Shown here piece after piece: positions 38,009-49,776 of a stretch of 64,000 nt of DNA. This DNA comes from Irpex lacteus (Eukaryota > Basidiomycota > Agaricomycetes > Polyporales > Irpicaceae), in contig MQVO02000050.1 of NCBI GenBank assembly GCA_001986395.2, forward strand, positions 62,001 through 126,000. The letters run 5' to 3'. Position 1 is the stretch's first letter. Every line of letters starts with the position of its first letter. A program made the translations under genes and the position numbers. The notes under the pieces are model-generated. The model saw nothing but the letters and a program-made list of their open reading frames with translations, ran no database searches and was not told the DNA's origin.

Positions 38009-41000
38009 GCCTACTCACAATCCGTTGTCAGCTTCCCGCACAACTACGGCGAGCCAAGTGGCGACCTTAGTCCAGAATGGCAAGACTGTGCGTTCGGTGG
38101 CCTCTGTGTCATGTATCCCTTACATCCGTACTGATACGAACATTTTCTGCAGACTTTCAAGTCAAGGATCCACTACCAAACGTCAGCTTTCCACTCGGAC
38201 GCAACTGGGCGGGTAGTATCCCAGTCGGCAGAGCGAACCAGCCTAATGACACCCTCTTCTTTTGGGCGTTCGAGAAGGAGAATGGATCGTTCACGGCGGA
38301 AAGCACCGAACCATGGGGAATCTGGCTCAACGGAGGGTATGTATCCAGATGTTTCAATTTATTTTGTATGCATTGCGTGCTGATCACTGCCATGATAGCC
38401 CTGGGTTGTCCAGTTTGACGGGACACTTCTTCGAGGTACTTATGTCGATTTTATCTCCCATATGGACATATGTTGATGGCTCTCACTCTTCAGAGCGGGC
38501 CTCTACACATTACTAGCGATTCCTCGGTCGTCGCGAATAATTATAGCTGGAATAAGATTGCTGATTATATTTGGGTCGACCAGCCCGTGTGAGTACACGC
38601 TCGCTCTTCGCTACTGGGTGTACCGGTTGATTTACACGTTTGCCTTTGAAGTGGCGTGGGGTATAGCACCGTGCAGAAGGATGGGAATGGTACGTCTTTA
38701 GTATTCTATACCATTCATAGCCGATTCAAGCCATAATCATGTGTTTTCAGTTGCTAACGAGGACGAGCTGAGCGATGACTTTGTATGTTATCCTTTCCTG
38801 GTCTCACATGTCAGCCCCACTTACACGTACAAATCTTAGCTGGGGTTCCTGAACAATCTCGTCAAAGTATTCCCCAACCTCAAGTCCCGCCCTTTGTATC
38901 TCACAGGCGAGGATTACGCTGGAAAATACATTGTACGCCATGCCAGTTCTATTTCCTCGAATGGCGAACTTACTCTTTCTACGACTCGCAGCCATACATC
39001 ACGAAAGCGTACTTTGGCCTGGTCGACCCGCCTGTGAACCTGACCAAAATCGCCTTGGAAAACCCGACGCTCGGCAGCGTCATCGAGTTTGAGAACCTGC
39101 CTACCGTAAGTTCTTTCTGAATCTCGAGCATGTAAACGTACCGCATCTGATCTAATGGTCCGAAGTTGAGCGTCATCGAGACCTTCCCCCAGATCATAGG
39201 ATATGACACGGAGGTCTACCAGTACTTCAAGGAACAGTGCGTCAAATCTTCCCCAAACTCTTTGGCTTTGTTTCTTCAGATATTCACGACACTTTCCCCT
39301 ACAGATCTCATCTTTGCGGTTACGACCTAAACTTGACTTACCCCCAAGACGGCAAATTCCCTACGCTCAACCTCGACGTCGTACCAAGCATTGGAACAAC
39401 AAACGCTGCTGCAAGTGCGCAAAGGAAGCTCAAAACGAAAATCTTCAAGAATACCCTGAACGCTGGGATGTTTCCTCGTCATGAAGACATTGGAGCCGGA
39501 TCTGAGCACGGCAACGAACAGTTGGCGAGACGCGACGCTTGGAAGCGTGACTTGACTGGTCGACCCAACGGGACAATTGACCCGTTTTATGGGTGCGATC
39601 TTTGGTTCGAGTTGGTCGAATACGCGATCAACTATACTATTCCTTGGAGTGAGTGCAGTTGCTCTTGTTATCCACGCAGCTCGAATCCAATTGCTAACTC
39701 ATATTGTAGAGGGACACTTTCTGACGGACATCGACGTGAGTATTCGACTATATGTCCGTAAAATCAACACGACTAATCGTAGAATGATCAAAGTTCGGCA
39801 ATCTACAAGATGGATTGTTCCCCCATGCAACCGAAGATGCCAGCATATTTCTCAATGGTATGTAGTCGTCATGGACCGAGGCGTATCTAGCAATGAACAT
39901 TCACACCAACTTACAGATAATCGAACGCGAGCTGCTATCCATGCGCCTACTTCGAAGCAGTGGTTCTCTGCTGAACCCTACCTAGTACCAGTTTGCCGGG
40001 AGCACGGATGGCTCAGACCCTAGTACGTTGCTCCTATCTACTCTACCGGTGGCATAGCCTAATCGTATGTACCCGAATTACTAGGTGTTGAGTAAGTTTG
40101 CGACAATTCCGTATTACTCGGACACTAACGAGGGCCGCATCACTGGTAGACCAATGGCGTTTCTGGACGACTTGGCTGCAAACGCGTCAGAGCATGGTGT
40201 AGGCGTGGTGATATACTCACGGAATGAGGACTCTTCGGTACCCCATTTCGGCTCCCAAGGTAATGCCTCATTGAGTTCTCCATATAGTCAACACTAATAT
40301 GTGACGTATAACTGCACTCTCTTACTATGTACAGTCGTCATTCAGGTATGTATACCGTTCTCGCTGTATCTTTGATCGCTTCACTCTCTACGTCTACTCA
40401 TCCATAATCATTACTCAAGAACACAACATTCGGCGGCACACAAGGCTTCTCCCGACCTCCTTCCACACCGTGGTTCGACGATGACGGCGACTTCGCAGGG
40501 ATCGTACATCAAGAACGAAACTGGACGTACGCGCTCATTCAGGGCGCAGGCAGCTCTGTCTCTCAGAGTCAGCAACAGTTCCAAAAGGTGCGAGTACCCA
40601 GCCATGCTCTCATATTGCGACAGAGTCTGACGTGGACCGGTCAAACTGTGCTTACTGATCAACTACTATTCACTCGCGCAGGCATTCGTTCTCTTCCGCG
40701 AATTCGTCTTCGGCTCAAACACAACGGGCCTTCTCCTCACCACCACTAACCACAGCACCGACAACAACTCCGTCGTAGGAGGCGAGAACTCAACACTCGC
40801 AGACACTATACTCCCCGCCCCACCCGAGATCTACGTCGGCTCGGGAACAACACAGAGTACGTACGTGTACCCGAGTGAGACGATCGCGGCATGGAACAGT
40901 TTTTTCGCCACTGCGAGAGGGTCGGCGAGCGATGGGGCGGTTCCGTCGGCTACGCGGCGGAGTGGTAGTGTCGCGGTCAAAATGGGAATCCAGAGAGGTG

Positions 41001-41068
41001 GGATAGTAGGCGTGGTTATGGGCGCTGTAGCTGTCTTAGTGGTTTCAGTGGTCATGGGCTGGGACTGA
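38009..41068 (+). pseudogene. S10 carboxypeptidase copy 4, start lost and catalytic residues replaced
   Basis: Exons correspond one for one to copies 1 and 2: about 38009-38087, 38153-38336, 38399-38435, 38494-38588, 38652-38689, 38751-38782, 38840-38932, 38992-39105, 39166-39236, 39305-39648, 39710-39735, 39794-39857, then exons 13-18 to 41068. The 5' end is replaced by retroelement sequence, so ATG and signal peptide are missing. GESYAG reads GEDYAG (nucleophile Ser to Asp) and GAGHxVP reads GAGSSVS (catalytic His lost); GPGSSS reads GPGLSS. Exon 13 is frameshifted after W-F-S-A (about 39965-39990), with the conserved SDPS codons in another frame. Long stretches are still well kept, so decay is recent or the protein had a non-catalytic role before the start was lost. 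Confidence 0.8.
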
Positions 41069-41389
41069 AACCTACTAGTGGCTGGCTGGTCTCAGTAACA
41101 CGGTGCGTTCTACTCTAATTATGTGTGACGGTCCTAATGCTTACCCGATATTTGCAGTAGAACTCGAAGTGCTAGATTCACGGTACTGACTCGGTGTTGC
41201 GTACTGCCAGTGAAATAAGTATACGATTTGCTTCACTGGGCTCGATAGCATCTGCGACCTCCTGTGCTTTAAGTATGATTAGAGTTCGTCTAACAGCGCA
41301 TCGATTATGTTCTGGTTCTCAGGGTCTTCATGCCTGGTGCCAGTGCGTTGCGGAGCGAACTTACCCCTACTCATACACATTTATACTCG

Positions 41390-41976
41390 TAGAATGTAAC
41401 AGTGGGCGACACTCAAAGCTTCTCTAAACCTCCGTCCGGGCCGTCTTTGGATGACGACGGCGAGTTCGCAGGCGTCGTACGGCAGGAACGTTCCTTAGGA
41501 TCAGCGACAGCTGTAGAAGGCGCGTTTTCTGTTGCAACCTTGTGCCCCATTACTATTATGCTGACGTGAAATCGGTCCTGTTAAATACCCACACAGGCAT
41601 TCATCTACCCCGCGGATTCATCTTCGGTTTATACTTAAACGCAACCGGCCTTCTCCTCACCACCGGCAACCACAGCACTGACAATAACTCCGTCGTAGGA
41701 GGCGAGAACTTAACAATCGCAGACCCGATTCTTCCCGCCCCACCCGAGATCTACGTCGACTCAGGAACGACGCAGAGTACATTTGTGTACCCTAGCGAGA
41801 CAATCGCGGCGTGGAACAGTTTCTTCGCCACTGCGAGAGGGTCGTTGAGCGGTGGGGCGGTTCCGTCGGCTACACAGAGGAGTAGTGGTGTCGCGGGTAA
41901 AGTGGGAATTTGGAGAGGTGGGATGGTGGGTGTTGCTTTCGGCGTTGCGGCTGTTTTGTCAGCCGTCGTGGGCTAG
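41390..41976 (+). pseudogene. S10 3'-end fragment A (exons 17-18)
   Basis: Bases 41396-41500 are a degraded exon 17 (SFSKPPSGP, DDDGEFAGVV). From about 41598 exon 18 follows: an early frameshift after the acceptor, then a long match to copy 4 (NATGLLLTT, VVGGENLTIADPILPAPPEIY, hydrophobic tail, stop at 41976). Tandem duplication of the copy 4 end; not a functional gene. Confidence 0.75.
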
Positions 41977-42276
41977 GACTGAAACTGCCTGGTTTGTCCT
42001 GCTCTGCCTCGGTGCGACGGTGCTTGTGCTTACCTGATGCTTACAGTAGAACTTAAAGTGCTTGATTCGTGATATTGACTCGAATAGTTTGCCCTGTCTC
42101 ACGGCGTTGCGTACGGTTGAAATACTAAGTATACAGATAAGTTCACTGGACTCGCACCTGCTGCCCATTATGGTCAGGTTTTGTCTGAGAACACATCGAC
42201 TATGTCTGGAATCTCACAACTTCCGTGCCTACTTGCAGTGCGTATCAGAGCGAACTTATTTCTACTCATCCATCCA

Positions 42277-42425
42277 CACCACAGAACACATTATGGCTCG
42301 AAAACGGCGGCGGCGTATTCGCAGGCATCGTACTTCCGAGTCAAGAATGGAATTGGACGTACGTGCTAATCAAGACGCAGGCGCAGGTAGCTCCATTTCC
42401 CTCAGGAACAGTCTCAGAAGGTACG
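42277..42425 (+). pseudogene. S10 3'-end fragment B (exon 17)
   Basis: A second, more decayed copy of exon 17: GVFAGIV then WNWTYVLI is recognisable, the catalytic His region is lost, and a GTACGT donor still follows at 42421. The flanking sequence (42000-42180) also repeats the flank at 41080-41240. Confidence 0.6.
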
Positions 42426-42677
42426 TGCACCCATTCAACGTAACAAGACTTAACACGCGTCTTGCCTCGAGCGTCGACCATAAACACAATATGCATTGGT
42501 TCGCTTTACAACTACGTACTTATACAAATAACACTGTAGCTTTACATATCTGAATACGTGTATGGCGAAAATTCCGCCACCGTGAGTACCGCCAACTACA
42601 AACACGACGACAATGAAGACATACCGATCATCAATCACAGCACTCCGAGTTCCAAATCCCGCCAACCGCTCACTCCC

Positions 42678-45141
42678 TTACGCCACCCACTCCTTGAGTC
42701 CGAAAAACTCTCTCAAGTCGTCCACGAACTCCTCTGGGTTGTCAAGTGCGGGGAAGTGCCCACCGCGGGTGTGTTCTATCAAAGAGAAGAGGAGGGAGGC
42801 GTTAGATGAATGTGATTGCAAAACGTCGAAGAATTGTCGAACGAAACGTGAGCGATACTGGGGGACGATCGACCATTGGGAGTGGATACGGAAGTGAAGG
42901 CTAAGGGGGGAGGGGAGGGGAGGCCAAGGGCGTAAACGGTAGTGGAAGCGAGCAGAGAGGAGCGAAGCGGCGTGAACGTGAACGTGAACGCAGACGTGGA
43001 CGTGCACACCAAGGGAAGCGACACATAGTGGGGCCGATGCGAAAGGGAGGTGACACGGACAAGCCGTGGCGAGACGGGACGCGCAAGAGAATAGAACAGA
43101 AAACAGTATGCGCGAAAATGTAAGATGTGTAGTCGTGAACTCACCTTTATAGAACGTAAGATTTCCATACGCCTCCAACGGTGCACGAGGCGAGCTTCCG
43201 ATCTCGTACGGCTGTGGTGCAATGAATGTGAGTTAGCGTATTGTATCTCCGAAGCGCAAGGGGAAGGGGAAGGGGAAGGGGGGCGAAATGTGATTCATCC
43301 AGAGGTGGAGACGGAGCGGAGGGGTGAGGAATGAAAGATGAAGGGGAGAGAAAGTGCAAAGACTAAGGAGAGGACGAGGTAGAGAATCCGAGACACGAGG
43401 GAAATACGATTGAGAAATAAAAGACGTGGGATGAACGGTGAGGAATGAATAGATGTGTGAGGGCAAAAGGCCGTCGGGCTAAATGCTCCACGGATCGAGA
43501 GAGGAAGAACGGCAGTAGGAGCAGGAAGAAGGGTAGAGAAGCGACGAACAACAAATGACCGTCGACGAAACACTACACAACTCGAAAACCAGAAAACCAG
43601 TACTCACAAAAGCACTAAACCCGAAACCCTTCGTTTTCACCCTCCAAAGCCCCCTATCAGCAGGTTCGTTCACCTCGGCCCGTTGTCGTCGGGACTGGTT
43701 GTATATCATGACGCTGCTCGCGAAGGAGTTCGTGAGGTAGTAGAGGGATACTGTATCCAGAAGATCGAGAGGCGAGAATTGAGTATTGGGAGAGGTGGTG
43801 TCGGACCAGGCGTAAAACTTTTCTCCGATGTAGGTGAGGAGGGCGAGGGGGGACGTGGAGAGTGCGAGGCCTATCGTTAGGGGCTGTTTGTGCCGTCCGC
43901 AGTTACGCGCGTGGGAGGGTGTGCGAGTGCGTGCATGCGCGCGTGCAAGAGTGAGTGCGTGTGAGAGTGTGTGAGTGGGAAAGTCAAGGTGTGCGAGCGA
44001 GCGAGAGTGAGCGTGGTAACGTGCGAGAGTGACGAAAGGGTGTGTGAGGAGAGGTGTGCGGGGGAGAGGCGGGTAGAATGAAGAATGAGTGCGTGCATGG
44101 CCAAGTCAAGGAGGGGGGATGCGCGGTCATCGTTGTGGGGTGGAGGGGCAGCAGGCGTGAGTGAACATGCAGATCACGAACGGGAACACGAACACGCACC
44201 TTTGTCTGCTGCAACAAATTGTACCCGAAGCCTTCGCTCGCGAACTCCTCTCTGCGCCGTATGATCTCCTTCTCGCTCGGCGTAAACTTGGACGTGTCGA
44301 GCGCAGGGGAGACGACGGCGCGGAACATGGTAAAGTGGGCTGCGACGCACGTGGAAGGGTAGAGGGCGGCCATGATGCGGAGTGTCATCGCGCCCTGCGG
44401 CGTACGTACGATCAGCCTTGAATGCGATAAAAACAAAGAAAGAAAAAGACAAAAGAAACACGCACCCAGTCGCCGCCTTGTGCGACGTATTTATCATACC
44501 CTAGAGCATCGACCATGAGCGAGTTGAAGAGTTTGGCGACGCGCGTGAGGTCGAAGCCGGTGCGACGGGGGAGAGTGGAGAGGAAGAAGCCGGGGAGGGA
44601 GGGTGCGATTACGTGGAAGGCTGGGAGGGAGGGGGAGGGTGGGGAGGTTAGGGGAGTGAGGGTTTTGTGGAAGTCGTGGGTTGTGCCTGTGCACGGCGTA
44701 TGAGTGTGGGTGGGAGAGAAGGGGGAAGGAGGGGAGGAAAGGGAGATGGGAGGGAAAGGGAGAGGACGCACCTGGCCAGCCGTGCATGATCAGGAGCGGA
44801 ATAGCGTCCTCGCGCGGACTCCTCTGGTGCACAAAATGCAACGTCATCTCATACTTCCCCCCTCCCTCCTCTCCCCCCTCCACGTCCTCATCAGCATCAG
44901 CATAATCCACCAAAAAATGCTCAACCTCATTCATCTTCCCTTCGAGAGCCTCGCAACTCCACTCCTCCAGCCACCTCCTCCTAAGCTCGATCAAAAAATC
45001 ATAGTCGATGCCGAGGGACCACGGGGGCGAGTCGAGCGGTGGACGGGGTGGGAGAGGCGTGGCGGAGAGGAGGGCGAGCATGGATTGGACGGTCGAGGGG
45101 GGGAAGTGGATTTGCGTGCGGCGCAGGTTCGTGAAGGTCAT
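42678..45141 (-). CDS. Epoxide hydrolase (alpha/beta hydrolase with N-terminal EHN domain)
   Basis: Opens epoxides to diols; resembles the microsomal/juvenile-hormone epoxide hydrolase group. Six minus-strand exons join in frame to 408 residues: 45141-44772, 44686-44466, 44394-44200, 43883-43608, 43211-43145, 42775-42678. The N-terminal EHN part (about residues 1-100) has LRRTQIHFPP and WRRWLEEWSC-like helices. The core shows LLIMHGWPG (oxyanion hole, about residue 120), QGGDWGAM with the nucleophile Asp spanning the exon 2/3 join (about 195), a YYLTN segment likely carrying an epoxide-binding Tyr, FPYEIGSSPRAP, and HTRGGHFPALDNP with the catalytic His near the end. No signal peptide or transmembrane anchor is seen, so it is probably soluble. 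It sits alone, divergent from the neighbouring repeat. Substrate cannot be told. Confidence 0.88.
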
Positions 45142-45299
45142 CGTCGGCGTGGGCTGTTAGTGGGTGTGGAATTGGGTGGGATGGGATGGGAGACATGGCT
45201 GAGACGAGGGTATAAGAGTGAGCGGAGAGTGGGCGGTCCGTGGGGTGCTTCGTGCGACGTGAGACCGAGCGAGCAGCTATAAATTGGTGGCGCATCGAG

Positions 45300-47240
45300 A
45301 GTGCTGCAACAGAGTCCGGCCACCTCGTGCTCGTGGTCAGGTCCTGTGCTTGGTCGGCGAGGGGAGTACAACGAGCCAGTTGGCCGGACGTACCTGCCAT
45401 CCATGGTATGCTTGTGACTCTGGGAGGTTTAACTTGGCCAGCATAGGACGCGGCGACAGAATTGGCCGGATAAGCCGGCCATGTCGTGTTCGTGACTTGA
45501 GGCGCGCGTTTGGTTGATGTAGAGTGTCACGAACGAAGTGGCCGGCCATCTTGTGCTCGCAAGTCTGGACGCGTCGTACGGGGGTGTGCTCGGTGTGTTG
45601 CGAGAGAGTTGTCCGCAAACAACGCACGTCCCGTGCTCGCAACAGAGCTTGAAGCACGTCATAGTGGATAGTTTTGGTCCGTGGGTGCAGAATGTAGCGA
45701 AATAGATAACCGCAGACAGCGGGCGTGGTGACGTAGCGAGGAAGTTGCCTGGATATGCTGGATATCTCGTGTCTGCGAATCGAGACACTTTCTGCGAGGG
45801 TCTGTCGGATGGGTATTACGCTCAGCGAAAGAAATCGCCGGCTTATCCGGCCACCTTGTGCTTGAGACTCACTTTATCTGCAGAGAGGGTAGTGAAGGAG
45901 TTGTCCGCAAATAGCGTACGTACTGTGCTCGTACATACAACTCGAGCTGTGTCGTGCAGGTTGGGATGTGACGAGCGTAGCGACTAAGTTAGCCGGCACA
46001 TCCGGCCACCTCGTTCTCGTGTGTCGTGCGCGGTTGTACTTGATCAACAGAGTTGGCCGCAAATAGCGCACGTCCAGCTCTAAGCACGTCGTGGTGAATG
46101 AACGTAGTCGGGGAGCGCAGAGTGTAGCGACAAAGATGACCGTAGACAGCGTACCTGGTGCATGCGACCCAAAGCGCGTCTTCTGTCAATGCAGAACGTA
46201 GTAAGGGAGTTGGCCGGCTTATCCGGCCATTATCCGGCGATCCCATACTCGCGACTCGACACGAAGTGTGTCATGTTATACTTGGTCGGTGTAGAGCAAG
46301 ACGACAAGTCGGCCGTATAAGCCTGCCATTTGGTGCTGTGGTGAATGTTGTTAGTTGGCGAACGTAGAGCGAAGAACATAAACTGACCGGATATGCCGGT
46401 CATCTTGTGCTCGCAGGGCATACTCCGAGTCCGTTGGTGTACAGCGTAGTGAGAGAGTTCTCTGCATATAGCGGCCATCCGTGCTTGCAACTCTAGAGGC
46501 GTCCTGGACGTCGATGTCGAGCCTAGCGATAGAGACAGAGTTGTCCGCAAATAGCAGACATCTCGTGCCCGCAACGTGAAGTGAGTTGTGTGGTGCGGTG
46601 GTTGACCGCAAATAGCAAACCAAGATGTGTTTGCGGTGTGAGGTCTGTGGGTAGAGGGTAGCGTGACGCGAACCGTGGGCGCATATGGCGGCCATCCATG
46701 CATGCAACTCTAGAGGCGTCCTACCCGTTGAGGTCGACCGTAGAGACTGGGACAGAGTTGGCCGGCATAGCCTGCCATCTTGTGCTCACGACTCGAGGCG
46801 TGTCGTACGAGAGTGTGCGTTGTCGTTGTAGAGCGAAACAATAGAGTTGGCCGGCATAGCCCGCCATCTTGTGCTCGCGACTCGAGGTGTGTCGTGCTCG
46901 GGTGTACTTGGTCGGCGTAGGACACAGCGACAGAGACGGCCGCAAATAGCGGACATCTTGTGTACGCATATCGAGGTGCACCGTGCGAGGACGTACTTGG
47001 CTGAAGTCGAGCGTAGTGACAAGGCTGACTGCAAATAGCGGACATCCCGTGCTCGTGCATCGTACGTGGTAGCGTGACGCACCCCGCGGCCGGATATAGC
47101 AGACATAGGTGCTTCCGACTCTGGAGGCATCCTGCCCGCCGAAGTCGAGCGTAACGACAGAGACAGAGTCGTCCGCACATGGCGGACATCTCGTGCTCGC
47201 ACCTTGAAGTGCATCATGTGGGTAAATAGCGGACATGGTG
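45300..47240. repeat. Diverged minisatellite, about 90 bp period
   Basis: Repeated core elements recur across nearly 2 kb: GTTGGCCGGCATAGC or GGCCGCAAATAGCGGACAT, then CTTGTGCTCGCGACTCGAGG. Clear register points at 46757, 46846, 46936 and 47024 give spacings of 88-90 bp; earlier units are more diverged. Some units hold the near-palindrome GGCCGGCTTATCCGGCC. Long minus-strand ORFs across it are products of the repeat, not genes. Confidence 0.8.
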
Positions 47241-48549
47241 TATTTACGCTTGAGGCGCATAATACTGGCTCCTAGCACTCCTGCGGGTGCGTCGTCGGGA
47301 TCGTCTTTTACTTCGGTGTGAGTAGGTGTCATCATGCTGGAGTGTGCAAAGGGAAATGACTACATTGTCGACATTGTCGACATTGGAGGAAGACGAGGAA
47401 GGATAGTGTTGTGTTATCGGAAAGTCGTATGTGCGATATACCATCACTGTCACGTCGACGAACGAGTAATGAGTGCCAGTGCTTGTGAAACACCAATGTA
47501 CCACGCACCTTTACGTTTTGAGGCGTAGCACCACCGGCCGGGACTGCATGTAAACCACCTTTCTTTCGTTCTAACGTCTTCTCTCCTTCGCACCGTTAAT
47601 TTTTGGCCGGATCGATGATATGTGACACTTGGGATGAAGGAGAGCTTGGGGTGCGAGGACTGGCGAGGTGTGTGCATGAACAACCACTCCCGGTGTTGTC
47701 CTTGATCGCCTCGTTACGGGAGGGCCTAGGCAGAGTAAGAGTAAGATATCCTCAAACGAAGCAGTGGATGGACGTTGAACGTTCAACAACGAGTTCATTC
47801 GAGGACGTCGAACGAACGTTTTTAGCCAACTACCTCTCGTCAGTATGGAGAACAAAGGTGCGAGGGCGACGGACGTACGAGAATGGCGTAACATACTTGT
47901 ATGTGGTTGACTCGTCGCACGGATGAAGTGAGGGTCGTCAACGCCTCTGTTCAGATCGTCGTTGCAATTGTCGTCGCGCCGCACACCAGGCGTCGTTCAC
48001 TCTCACATTTACTACAAGGTAATCTGGACTGGGGCAGTACTGGCAAGTTGAATGAACGACTGGATAGAGGTGAGGATACGTAGACTTACTTGCTATGACA
48101 TAAGACGGGCATCGAATAATCCACTGCCTCGACGACTACCGCACAACGTCTCACCATGTAACCTAATCATCGACGTCGAGGTACACCGCCGTCAGAGTCA
48201 TCACACCTCAGTCACCCCTGGTCCGCAGCAAGCCCCCGACCGTCGACCGTCAAGCGCTCAAGTAGACGCGCTCGGGGAGTGACGACCAGGACGGGCGCTG
48301 CACTCGGCGAGGTCCCTCTCTCTCCATCCTCACCCGACGACCACCTCCTCCTTACCTCACCTCACCTCACCTTACTACTACTAGACGAACGGCCGCTCAC
48401 GAAGAAAGGACGACCACAGAAGGAGAAAGAGCGGAAGAGAGCTGAAGGATAGACACGAGTACCGCCATCGCATTCGCCGCAGCTCGACACCACTACAACA
48501 CAACTACAACTACAACTAGAGGGTGCTTGCTTGGTCCAGCTGACTGAAG
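47241..48549. other. Intergenic, upstream of RHO2
   Basis: No supported gene. The last 250 bases are C/T-rich then CA-rich and probably hold the RHO2 promoter and 5' UTR. A short GTCGACATT triplet repeat lies at 47366-47384. Confidence 0.5.
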
Positions 48550-49726
48550 ATGACTTCACAATCACCCGTACGCATCCTCCCTCACTCCCCCCTCTTCTCT
48601 TCTCTTCTCTTACCGTGGCTGGACAGATCCGACGGAAACTAGTAATCGTAGGCGACGGTACGCCCTCCTCCCTTACTCTCCCCTCCCACCTTCTTCTAAC
48701 CGTCCGTGTTGTGGCGTTTGGTGGGTGTGTGCAGGCGCGTGCGGAAAGACGAGTCTGCTATGCTCCTTCGCGCTCGGCGAGTTCCCCAAGGAATACGTGA
48801 GTTCTCTCCCCCCTCCCTCTCCCCTCTTCCCATTCCCTCTTCCCTCCTCACTCCCTTCCTCCTCACTCCCTTCCTCCTCACCGGCCCCATCTACCCGCTC
48901 ACCCGCTTACTCGTACTTACGCTGATGTTTGTGGCTGTAGCAACCGAGTACGTACCCGCTCCATAACGCGTCGATGGACTTCTGACTTCTGACTGCTGCT
49001 CCCTTCCCTCTCTCCTTCTTTCCTCTCTCCTTTCCTGTTCGATGATGGTGCCCCTATACGCTCTCTCCCGGCCCGCCCTCCACTCAACTCACTTCTGTTC
49101 TGTATCGCCCACCGCCCAACGACTCGTCTCACCTCGCGTCTCGCGTCTGCACATTTATTTTGCAAATCCAATTCGGCCATACGACCCCGCTCCTCTTCTC
49201 CTGCGTCTCCTCCTCCTCCCTCCTCCTCCCTCGCCTGGACGCTGGACGCTGGCCCCTCCTCTCTCCTCCCTGCGTTTCCTCTCCTCTCCCTGCGTCCCTC
49301 TTCCTCCCTTGACTGGACGCTGGACGCATCTCCTCCCTGTGTCTCCCTCCACCCTCGACTACCGCTGGACGACTCCTCCCTCCCCCTCCCCCTCCCTGCG
49401 TCTCTCCCTCCTCTTCCCTCTACTGGGTCTCCCTCCCTCCTCCTCCTCCCTCCTCTCCTCCTTTGACTAACACTCTTCCCTCGACTGGGTCCCTACTCCC
49501 TCGACTGGTCCCTCCTCCTCTCTCGACTGGCCCTTCCTCCATCGCCTGGACGCCTCCTCCTTCGACGCTCCTCTTCCTCCCTCAAATGATCGCTCGACTA
49601 CCGCTGGACGCTGATGACGACGGGGATGCCTCTTGAACGATAAACAGCCATTTTTGAAAACTACGTCGCGGAGATCCGGTTAGATGGGAAGCCTGTGCAG
49701 CTGGCTCTTTGGGATACTGCGTGCGT

Positions 49727-49776
<50 letters not shown>

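Noticed and set aside
45337..47335. Long minus-strand ORFs across 45.3-47.3 kb (up to about 200 codons)
   Set aside because: They are reading frames through the 90-bp minisatellite; their 'protein repeats' follow the DNA repeat and no start or domain is credible.
47571..47984. Minus-strand ORF of 137 codons
   Set aside because: Composition and sequence show no domain, and no splice or start context supports it.
48362..49773. ORFs around the RHO2 introns, including Arg-Glu repeats on the minus strand
   Set aside because: They come from the CT microsatellite and pyrimidine-rich introns.
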